NCBI RefSeq assembly: GCF_014805685.1
Contig: NC_060901.1
Location: 26,375,905-26,439,904, forward strand
Reading direction: 5' to 3'
DNA length: 64,000 nt
DNA from: Silurus meridionalis
Taxonomy: Eukaryota > Chordata > Actinopteri > Siluriformes > Siluridae
Numbering within the stretch: the stretch's first letter is position 1; each line of letters opens with the position of its first letter. This document shows, piece after piece, positions 36,029 through 45,899 of the stretch. Both the position numbers and the translations under genes were made by a program. The notes below the pieces were generated by a model that saw nothing but the letters and a program-made list of their open reading frames with translations, made no database searches and was not told the DNA's origin.

Positions 36029-36924
36029 AGTGTGTAGTGTTTGTTTTTGTTGCTGAAACATCTGTTTTACTAGCACACAGTTCAGCTGCACAAAAACATT
36101 TCTATTTTATCCATTAAAAAACTATTATTTATTTAATAATAATTAAAAATAAAATGTTAGAAATCAACTTTCAGACAAGAAATGAATAAAATGTAAAAGA
36201 AAATGATCAAATAAAATCTCATGAACTCTGCATTTTATAGTAATGACGCCATCATTTAAATACTAATAAACAGTAATTAATACAGAACACAATATATTTT
36301 TCCTGTTAATACCACCCTATATATAAATATAATGGAAACTTTAAAATAAATGAGATTAAAGATGTAAAATAAACATTCACTGTTTCAAAGTTGTATATTG
36401 ATAATTGGCAGGCAGATAGAAACTGATAAATCCAGAATTATCTGAGTTTGGAGGAGTTTTTTATTAAAATGTTACAGTTCAGATTTGTAGAATAAAAGTG
36501 AACAGCAAAGGAGAATAAAGTTTCCTCCAGAGACGAAGTGTATAATCACTCATTTACACCCAAAGTGTTATTCTTAATATAATTGTATAAAAAATGAATA
36601 TTTTAGATATTTTAATCTATGTGATATGTTCTAATATATTGCATGTGTGGATAATGATTAAGAATATTTCTATACTCATACACAAACTCCATACCACATT
36701 CAGTCAAACTCTACATGCTGGAGTTTCAGTCAGTTAAACTGTCACCCAAAGCAGTGAAATGATTCTCTAAATGTCATGAAGTCAGTAGATTAACACTTTC
36801 ATGCATATAAAATGTTGCATCTCACAATATCTTTTGGCACTGCATTCTACTGTATTATAGAATAATATATTCAAATAATATTCATATATCTACATATATA
36901 TATAGAGAAAACCACCACATTACA

Positions 36925-37230
36925 AAAAGTAATAATTTCTGTGGTACCCCAAAAGTAATGATTGCTGAGGTAACAAACAAATAAATTTCTGAGATAAAAT
37001 GTTAAAAAAAGTAATGATTTCTATGGTACCAAAAAAAAAGTAATGATCTCTGAGGTAACAAAAAAATATTGATCTCTAAGGTTACAAAAAATATATTCCT
37101 GAGGTAAAATAAAAAACTAATGATTTCTATGGTACCAAATAAAAGTATTAATATATGAGGTTACAAAAAAATATTTCTGAGGCAAAATTTTAAAAAAGTA
37201 ATGATTTCTGAGATATTTCTGAGATAAACT
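36925..37230 (+). repeat. AT-rich minisatellite
   Basis: About nine degenerate units of roughly 30-35 bp built on aagtaatgatttctgaggta followed by A-rich spacers (accaaaaaa). Two unit types (ctatggtaccaaa and ctgaggtaacaaa) alternate in part. Confidence 0.75.
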
Positions 37231-37349
37231 TAGGACTAAACCTAAGATGCTGCTGCAGGTGTGTTTTAAATTGACTACATGAAATGGGTAGCGCACCAAA
37301 GAAGCAGTGAACCTAACAGTTAATCAAATCAGTGAATCTTAATATTTCT

Positions 37350-38029
37350 CTAAAAATGTTCATTGTTTTTGTCTGTCCACCTCCATTTTCTCCAAATTTG
37401 AGTCATTTCTCTTTCAGTAATCAGTACATACACACTTTCACTGTTTTCACTGTTGATTAATTTTCTGTAACAGCAGCTCTGACTGTAGTGCAGGTTTATA
37501 TTAATGCTTTCACTCTAATACCTTATTGTTTCTATAGTAACAGCTCATTCACAGGGACTTTAGATGTTCCACATAAGCAGATTATAAAAAGTGTTCAGTC
37601 ACTGATATGGTGACATTTATGGAAGGAGTCTCCAATGTAAGTGTTTTGAAACAGTCAGAAATAACGCTGTAACTTTACATTTTCCAACATTTTCAGGGTT
37701 CTTTTTTTATAAAGATGTCAAACTGTAGAATTGTAACAATTTTAATTGATCAATGAGGCTGAAAGTTGTGTTTGACGTGTCAGAAGGCAAAAGGATAAAA
37801 AAATTTTAACTTTGTACTTCTAGAAATGAATCCCAGTAATTGTAGATACATGGGTTATAATTATGAAGTGATTGGAGATGAAATGGTTAACAGGTGAGTT
37901 TTCGTAACTTACCTGTGTTTCTGGTTCTCCTACTTCTCTCTCTAACACACACACTGAACCAGGAAATAGACCAGTTTCGTTCAGAGAAACGAAACTGATC
38001 TATATCTCTCAGTGTGTAAATGCAGGAAA
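37350..38029 (+). promoter_or_regulatory. Class II finTRIM upstream block (locus H)
   Basis: Near-identical to 9990-10670 upstream of finTRIM C. The proximal part adds a perfect 9-bp inverted repeat of IRF-type half-sites (37973-37996). Confidence 0.5.
37973..37996. promoter_or_regulatory. Palindromic IRF/ISRE-like site upstream of finTRIM H
   Basis: AGTTTCGTT (37973-37981), six bases, then AACGAAACT (37988-37996): a perfect inverted repeat of GAAAC half-sites 34 bp before the ATG. The sequence between and before the right half gives tandem GAAACGAAAC. The equivalent stretch of finTRIM C lacks the palindrome. Confidence 0.45.
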
Positions 38030-39534
38030 ATGGCAGAGGCCAGTATTTCAGTAGATCAGCTTTCAGAAGATCAGTTCATCTGTCCAGTGTGTCTGGATCT
38101 CCTGAAGGATCCGGTGACTGTCCCGTGTGGTCACAGTTTCTGTAAGGTGTGTATTAATGGCTGCTGGGATCAGGAGGATCAAAAGGGCCTCTACAGCTGT
38201 CCTCAGTGCAGAGACACTTTCACTCCAAGGCCTGTTCTACGCAGAAACAACATGCTGGCTGAAGTGGTGGAGAAACTGAAGAAGAAGACTGAAGTCCAAG
38301 CTGCTTCTCCTGATCACTGTTATGCCGGACCTGGAGATGTGGAGTGTGATTTCTGCACCGGGAGAAAACACAAAGCCATAAAGTTGTGTTTGGTGTGTGT
38401 GGCTTCCTACTGTGAAATTCATCTGAAACCACATCTAGAAGTTCCTGCTTTGAAAAAACACACATTAACTGAAGCGTCTGCAAAACTACAAGAGAAGATC
38501 TGCTCTGAACATAACAAGCTGATTGAGATCTTCTGCAGAACTGATCAAACCTGCATCTGTTATATGTGTATGATGGATAAACATAAAGGACACGACACTG
38601 TCACAGCCTCAGGAGAACGAACTGAGAAACAGGTGAGAACGAGAAAACTTTACTACATTAAATTATGTTAACAGAGTTAAACATTTTTCTTTTAATAGTT
38701 GGAATCTGGTCAGACCAGTTAGTGAACATTTACACCAACACCAAACTGTGAAAGGGCAGGTGAAACACACATACACTAGCAAACGCAGCAATACATATAC
38801 ATCTCTATGGCAGACTGCTAGAGCTTCCACCTCTGACAGAGACAGAGGAAATGAGAAAATAACCAAAGCTATTATAATATGCTCACTCTTCTGCTTTCCA
38901 CTTGATTATGGGGCATTCTACTTAAATATAAAACAAGGATGGTCTAATGCTACTGTTACCTTAATGACCTTGATTTTCTGATTTACATAAAGAGATTCTC
39001 TGGTCATTGTTCAGTATTGGGGAATAATGCAATAAGGTTAAATTGGAGTGTTTAACAGAGAGATAAGTGCAGGGGCACGGCCACATGCCAATCTTGCTAA
39101 TGCCAACATGGATTATCATATTTCAAAATCTAGACATTGTTTCTGAGGAAAAAAAAAAAATTGTAAAATACACCAGCCTCTGATAAATTACCAACATCAA
39201 TGCAGTACAAAAGCGCAATAAAGAACAAAAGAAAACTTGATGTGATGTAGAAGATATAAAAGATACATGTACTTCATTAACAGCTGAACTTAACTCATTT
39301 CTAAATTAGAGTGAGTTAAAGAAGCAGCAGATGAAATCCCAGCAGAGAATCCAGGAGAAGCAGAAGAAGGTGCAGGAACTGAAACAGGCTGTGAACACTA
39401 TAAAGGTGAGCAGTGAGCAGAGACGGAGCTGCTCCTAGAAACACACACAACATGGACAACATGGAGTCATTTAGAGTCCCAGTGACAGAGGGAATGATAG
39501 ATGTGTGTGTGTGTGTGTGTGTGTATGTGTGTGT

Positions 39535-39582
<48 letters not shown>

Positions 39583-40522
39583 AACAGCTCAATGCACAGA
39601 CAGCAGTGGAGGACAGTGAGAAGATCTTTACTAAGATGATCAGCTTCATGGAGAAAAGGCGTTCGGAGGTGAAGGAGATGATCAGAGCTCAGGAGGAGGC
39701 TGAACTGAGTCGACCTGAACGACTCCTGGAGGAACTGGAGCAGGAGATCACTGATCTTCAGAGGAGAGTCACTGAGCTGGAGCAGCTTTCACACACACAC
39801 GATCACATCCATTTCCTCCAGGTAACACACATGTCTGATCTAGAGAACGAGCTGTTCCTCACACACTCTCTAAAACACCTCTCATTAAGGGAACAATAAA
39901 TGTCCCTGTCTGGCATCACAAGTGTGTCTTTACTCTGAGATCATTCGTTCCTCTCTTTCTGTAGAGTTTCCAGTCTCTCTGTGTCTCTGCTGGACATCAA
40001 CCTCCTCTAATAAAAAGACCAGATTTTCACATGTCCAGCATCACTGTCCATCAACATCACTTCTCAGATGGAATGAGGAAATATTTCTCAGATCTGAAGA
40101 AGAAACTTGAGGAATTCTGTGAGGAGGAATTCAACAAAATTCCTGCACAAGGTAAGAGGAGCTGTTCCTGTTGGAGAAACACAATGATGGAGGTCTTTAC
40201 TCGCTCTGTGACAGAGTGATGTCGAGGGGTCAGTCTTCATTCCTGAGCATCAAAGTTCTGCACAGTTTAGAGTTTTTAACACTCACCTGATTCCAGTCTT
40301 GATAATGAACTGCTGATGTGAAGGAGTTTGCGTTTGAGCTGAGAAACTCTGCCCTCTGGTGCTTCAAGTCTGAAGTCTGACACGTGACCTACACACGTTT
40401 CTGATGATTGATATAAATCTCTGATTTTATGTGGTTTATCATTTGATCATTTTATTTCTGCCTCCACAGTTACATTTTCTTTCGCAGAGCCACAGAGAAG
40501 AGATAAGTTTTTGAAATGTACG

Positions 40523-40571
<49 letters not shown>

Positions 40572-41027
40572 GTTCAGCTTGTTTTTACTCTATTTTAGAT
40601 TTCTGTTATCTGACTCTGGATCCCAACACGGCACATCGTAAACTCATTCTGTCTGAGAAGAACAGAGCAGTGAGTTACAGTGGAAGAAAGCAGCAGTACT
40701 CTGATCATCCAGAGAGATTTGACTCCTGGAAGGAAAGGACGGGGTGATGAGTGTGAATTTGGATGCAACAATCAGTCCTGGAGTCTGTGGTGTTCTTCTT
40801 CTCTCTGTTTCTTTCACAACAACATTAAGACTGATCTCAGGGTTCCATCACCATCCAAAATAGGAGTGTATGTGGATCACAGTGCAGGAACTCTGTCCTT
40901 CTACAGCGTCTCTGACACCATGAAGCTCCTCCACAGAGTCCAAACCACATTCACTCAGCCTCTATTTGCTGGATTCGGGTTTTCCTTGCATTACGAATCT
41001 AGTGTAAAATTGTGTGATCCAGAATAA
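38030..41027 (+). pseudogene. finTRIM H: SPRY-deleted finTRIM
   Basis: Exons 38030-38632, 39310-39405, 39588-39821, 39965-40151 and 40470-40517 are intact: complete RING, both B-boxes and coiled coil. PRY-SPRY exon 6 (from 40599) has a deletion between gactcctgg and aaggaaagg at about 40730. Compared with G about 101 bp are missing, including the YWEVEW core and ISVSYK strand. The frame shifts and stops at 40747, predicting a 438-aa protein ending FDSWKERTG; the rest of the SPRY remains readable to 41027 in another frame. Because RING, B-box and coiled coil are whole, the product could still dimerise with paralogs, so a dominant-negative or SPRY-free ligase is possible. The 5' half and intron 1 are closest to C. 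Confidence 0.82.
39502..39580 (+). repeat. (TG)n tract at the exon 3 acceptor of finTRIM H
   Basis: About 39 units with two point interruptions, running into tccaacag. Confidence 0.9.
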
Positions 41028-41514
41028 AGTGTGTAGTGTTTGATGTAAAATTCCTGCACTTCGCCACATTGTTGCTCAAACATCTGTCTTAACAGTACAC
41101 AATCCAGCTGCACAAAAAACAATCTAATATTTTAATCATCAGCAATGTTATAATAATTTAAAATGAAATGTAAAACAATGAATCAAGAAACAAATGAAAT
41201 GTAAAAAGTAATCAAATGATATCTCAAGACTTACAATTGTAAATCTGTTTGTTTCATATTAAGCAGAATCTTATTAAATAACTAATAAACTGTAATACAT
41301 CCAGAACAGAACAATATTTCACTGTAAAAAAGCCTACTTACTAAAAGTTATCTAAATAAAATTAAAAAAGTAAACTGAACTCAAATATTTTTATTTGAAA
41401 TGCTCAGAAATAATACTTAGTTTATTCAACAAATGTGTTGCTTCAATGTTGAAAACTGTACAATACTAAAAATGTTTTGTTGAACTTACATTAAAATGTA
41501 AATGTTTTGCATTA

Positions 41515-42360
41515 AAGCGTGCGTTTCTTGTTGGCGCGTGCACATTATTAACGCGGAGCGCATGGCAATTTGAGACTTCAACTGCGGGGGTTCCTGAAAG
41601 GGCGGCATCGCGCCATATTAATCCACTTGTTTCTGCTGAGTCACAGGTAAGTGTCAATCATTTTCATAATCAAATAACTTATATTTTTCATTTAATATGT
41701 GATGTGCTACCAGGCTAACTCTCTAATCTCTTTTACCAGTGTATTGTTGTTGTGAAGAAGCGTGCCGGTTCAAAGCAGCCGAATCATATGTAAGTTATGT
41801 ATTAATAATTTTTTAATTATCATCTAATTTAACGTCATAATATATGACGTGTAAGCTTTGATGTGGGTGCCCCAATATAACTATCTATTTAAATTTAGCT
41901 GCTTGTTACTGATTCCGCGCGGTCATGTTAGCTTTGTACCTCATTTTGAGTTTTGAATGCTTGTATTTGAAGCAAATAGCGAATTCAAATGAGACATTGG
42001 TTTATTGGAAAAAAAATCCACAAGTAATGCAATGAGAGTTCAACGTGACGTTTGCTAGCATTTGCCACACTGGGAATATATCTTTGGGTACTGTCTTTTT
42101 TTTATTATTGGAAATTCCGAACTTTTTATATATTTATATTGGAATATGTTCTGATTATTTATATTTGGGTTTTTTTTTTTTTTTCTAAATACTGTAGATC
42201 TGCATGGAGTTTTTCAGGATCTGTAACATAGACCTCCTAAAAAAGTTCAGTAAATCACATGATAAATATACAGCACCTCTCCTGAAACTCTACAGAAAAA
42301 AGGATAGATTCATTGGGTCCAGAAATGAAGACACTTTTGGACAAGCTGGATGAGCAGGTA
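41515..42360 (+). pseudogene. Relic of an unrelated multi-exon gene (SAMD3-like?)
   Basis: A CpG-richer leader (41515-41646) ends in a good donor (cacag/gtaagtgt). A short exon 41741-41789 sits between ttttaccag and gtaagttatg. A third exon (about 42197-42357) follows gtag and ends at gag cag/gtactt. Translation of the third exon across one frameshift gives DLLKKFSKSHDKYTAPLLKL and MKTLLDKLDEQ, which I recall from multicopy uncharacterised fish proteins annotated SAMD3-like. No further exons follow before an RTE fragment. The splice-like structure is seen directly; the identity is a low-confidence recollection. Confidence 0.35.
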
Positions 42361-42485
42361 CTTTTTAAGATTCTTGAATGTACATATAAAATACCGAAGT
42401 ACCAACAGATGCCTGAATAGGGTCATTAAAGCTAGTGTTCATAGTCTAGGTTTTATGGGAATCCAATTGAACTGGTTAATTTTAG

Positions 42486-42612
42486 GAATCTTCTTCTTTT
42501 TCTTTCGGCTGCTCCCATTAAGGGGCGCCAAAGCGGATCATCCGTCTCCATAACACCCTGTCCTCTACATCTGCCTCTTTCACACCAACTACCTGCATGT
42601 CTTCCCTCACCT
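42486..42612 (-). mobile_element. RTE-like LINE 3' end fragment
   Basis: cttcttctttttctttcggc then gctcccattaaggggcgcc, the same 3' terminus as the copy at 30530-30960, truncated after about 125 bp. Confidence 0.75.
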
Positions 42613-42619
42613 CAGGAAT

Positions 42620-43940
42620 ACTGAAGTTTTGAGGGTTTTTTTGTTTTTATCTGGCTGTACTGGTACAAGCTAACTATTTTTTCTCATACACTGTTACATA
42701 TCATACTGTACTTTACCAAGTGTTTAGGTTTATTCAGATGCAGTTTTAATGTATTCTTAATGTTGATTTGCCAAAATAATACAAAATGCTATATATACGC
42801 TTGAATTTTGAACCTTTGAGGTTTACTCCGATGCTTTTATTAATGTCTGTTTTGTATTTTTATGTACTTTGGTAATCAGTTGAATAAGAATATGTTATAC
42901 ACTGTATGACTGAAATGTGATTAGAGGTTTTGCTCAGATGCTTTTACTTTTTTCTGTTTTGGGATGAATGTTCTGGGACAGCTGCTCTGACAGTTGCTCA
43001 GGTTTATATTATGTTCTATTAAATATCATTTTAATATGTTGCAGGTTGAATGAGCTTCTGCTTTGTGAATTTGTTCATTGATTGTCCTTTCAGTGGGCAG
43101 GGAGAGATGTTTAAACTTTTGGGGCTAGGTGGTATGGTGCCATGAGTCACGGTTACGGACGTGCTCCTGTCCTTCCATGTGTATTGTTTAAATAGATAAA
43201 ACAAAACAAATGGCGTCCTAACGTGGGTGTGTCAATTCAATTTATATTTTAAAGTTATACCTGCTTTTGTTGTTAGTCTGGGGAAGCTGCTGTTTTGTAC
43301 TGTTTTTGTTTTGTTGGCTGTTTGTGTTTGTTAATGTGAGATTTCTTGGGTTTTTGTTAGTTTGTTTTACTAATTGTGAAGTGACTGGTTACAGGGGCCA
43401 TCATAATAATTCTCAGTCTGATGTACAAGTCAATTCAACTGTATTTGTTACAGCAACTGAATGCAAAGGCAGGGGTGGACTCCAAGTGTCAGTCTTTCCT
43501 TCAAGCATGTTGTGTTATGAGTGCTGGAAAATGCATGAGTATGTGATTGTTTATACATACTAAGGAGGCTTTGTTAAGGAGGCCTTGTTAAACCCCTGAT
43601 TCTCTGCTGCCATGCTTTAGCATCCTTTATCCTGAACTGCAAATGTTCTTTACTGCTCACGTTGCCATTATGTATTTTGTTAATTTGTGTAGTGAATTTT
43701 TATGCAGTTTTTTTTTACCTCTTTTATATCCACGACTCTTGCCAACTTACTGTTCAAAATTCCAGGGTGGTGTAGATGAAGGATTTCTATTCCGGAGCTT
43801 TCTTGCCACAGTTTGGAAAATCTGTCAACTTTTACTTTTTTACTCTCTGGTAATTTTTTAAATCTCCTATCATTTTGTAGCTTTCTTTATCTTATATCTC
43901 TCGGATCATCGCCTCTCTCTTTTTTAATTATTTTTTGTCT
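42620..43940. other. Spacer, nothing recognised
   Basis: T-rich sequence with short open frames (for example 43267-43563) lacking any recognised domain. A piece at 42950-43010 (gatgaatgttctgggacagc) resembles one at 31205-31260, a shared dispersed repeat. Confidence 0.35.
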
Positions 43941-43947
43941 CTCCTGT

Positions 43948-44024
43948 CAGAGACGCTGTAGAAGGACAAAGTTCCTGCACTGTGATCCACATACACTCCT
44001 ATTTTCAATGGAGACGGAACTCTC
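43948..44024 (-). pseudogene. Orphan finTRIM SPRY fragment
   Basis: The reverse complement encodes [20 protein letters not shown], the most conserved part of the finTRIM SPRY, with no flanking SPRY sequence. The preceding VPSPL stretch resembles finTRIM I (VPSPF) more than the plus-strand array, and the orientation agrees with I. Confidence 0.85.
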
Positions 44025-44339
44025 TCCTTTTTGACTCTCCTGTCCACTATTGTTTTCTTATACACTCTGTCATTCTTTTCCCTGGTGTCTCACTATCGTT
44101 GTCCTTTCTTGTATCAATATGTGAATCTCTTCAATATGTTCAAGTTTCGCTTTCTGTCTATCATCTAATAGCCATGTCTCTCCTTCCAACACTAATCCTG
44201 TGTTTGTGTCTCCCTCTTTTATTCTCTCTCTATCTGTCTTTGTGTCGCTCCTATTATCTAACATTCTGCCCCACTTTGTGCTCACTGAGAAAGAAAATGT
44301 ATAATTTCGTATAAAATGTATAAAAAAAATTAACTGTAA

Positions 44340-44790
44340 TTCTTGCAGATATTTTTGCTTTATCGTGTTTATGAACACTGTAACATCTTACCTATAAACC
44401 ACCAGAGGGCGCCATTTCCAACATTCTGAATCTCTTTTTCCTTTATTACATTAATTTCCTGTTTGTTCTCATAAAACGCACATGGAGCACTCAGTATTTG
44501 TGAACTCTTCCAGTTTGGTAGAAATATCCTAAGAGCTGAGCTGTGTTTTTTCTGGATTGATCACTTGGGTATTTTAATCAGATCTCTGTTTTACTGTGTT
44601 TTAAACCTTTGTGTCAGTGTGGGTTTCCTCCTGGTTCTGTTCTCTTATGTCTCAAAGGCAGGAGGATTGACTTGGACAAAGTGGATTAATTTCCATCATG
44701 AAGTGTTGAGGCACTTGTTAAGTGTTAAGTGGAGATTCTATGAGCAGTGAATGATGCAGTGGCAAAAGTAAACAGATTTTAGCAGAACAA
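44340..44790 (+). repeat. Duplicated spacer block, copy 2
   Basis: Homologous to 31500-31980 in the same orientation. Confidence 0.7.
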
Positions 44791-45032
44791 ATGAGACTGA
44801 AGCACAGAATCCAGTGAAATCTTTCTGCTTTATTTATTTTCTCTCTGGAGAACAACTTGTCACTTACAGTGTTTTATGTTCTATTCAGATTTACAGAAAT
44901 GTATGTGTCTCTGTTCCCATTTCATAAATTCATTATCATAATTTCATAATAAGTTCATAACTCGGCTGCAATAAAACCTTTTAACTTTCACCTAATTTTT
45001 TCTTACATTTATTAAATATTCATTTGGTTGTA

Positions 45033-45654
45033 CAGTGGAACCTCGGGTTACGAGCGCCCCGGCATACGTATAATTCAGGTTACGAATCGCAGTTCATAAC
45101 AAATGTTGCCTCTAGTTACGAGAAATTTTTTAGGATACGAGCGTTGCACGGAAAATCGCAGGCAGGTTAGTTTTTACGTATCGCCACGTGCTCTCGCTGC
45201 GCCTCGTGCAGCACATACACATCCGCCGTCGCCTAACAGTGTGGAATTACTGAACTTTAAATACTGTACGTATTCCTATCACCATGCCGCCAACAAAGTA
45301 GCCTGATGGAAATTCTCCTTCCAAACAATAACTCTCCCTCCTCCCGCTTCTACGGACGTCGTCTCCATCATGCACGCAGCGAGACTTCTTAAAGGTAAGG
45401 TACCATTTAAAGATTTATTTTTTATATGTTTATATGTTTTTATATGATACGATTTCAATATAACGTTAAAAGTAAATAATATTAGTGAATATTGGCGTTA
45501 TTTTTTTTTTTTTAAGAAACACTTTTTGGGTGTCCAGAACGAATTACCGAAGTTTCTATTCATTCTTATGGGAAAATTTGTATCGGGATACGAGCTTTTC
45601 AGGTTAAGAGTAAAGTGATGGAACCAATTAAACTCGTAACCCGAGGTTCCACTG
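45033..45654. mobile_element. Nonautonomous mariner/pogo-type element with perfect TIRs
   Basis: The termini are perfect 22-bp inverted repeats (45033-45054 and 45633-45654, beginning cagtggaacctcgggttacg) flanked on both sides by TA, the target duplication of Tc1/mariner transposons. The 622-bp interior has no transposase. Perfect termini suggest relatively recent activity. Tigger/pogo-like by the look of the TIR; subfamily not certain. Confidence 0.85.
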
Positions 45655-45899
45655 TATTTTATTTTTCAACAACTCTGATTGAAAACATCCACTCTCTGAC
45701 CACTAGAGGTCTTGAGTGGACACTTGAAACCGTAAGAAACAAACCATTTTCAACATTTTTGCTAGATAATTTCAATTCTTCATCTTTACACGTTCGCCAT
45801 GTGATAAATGTATAATGCATGAAATATCAATCATATTCATTAATATTAAAATCAAAAGTAAACTTGAAGGAATTTAATAAGATTTTTTGACATTATACA

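Noticed and set aside
36925..37230. CRISPR-like array
   Set aside because: Direct repeats are degenerate without constant repeat/spacer pattern, and the DNA is vertebrate.
39413..39620. Open frames reading CVCVCV or HTHTHT through the dinucleotide repeats (also at 14531, 29779, 40511, 47387)
   Set aside because: They are translations of TG/CA microsatellites joined to real exons in the wrong context; the acceptor cctaacag shows the tract is intronic.
43267..43563. Hydrophobic open frame as a small membrane protein
   Set aside because: T-rich spacer gives Phe/Leu/Val-rich translations by composition; no paralog or splice support.
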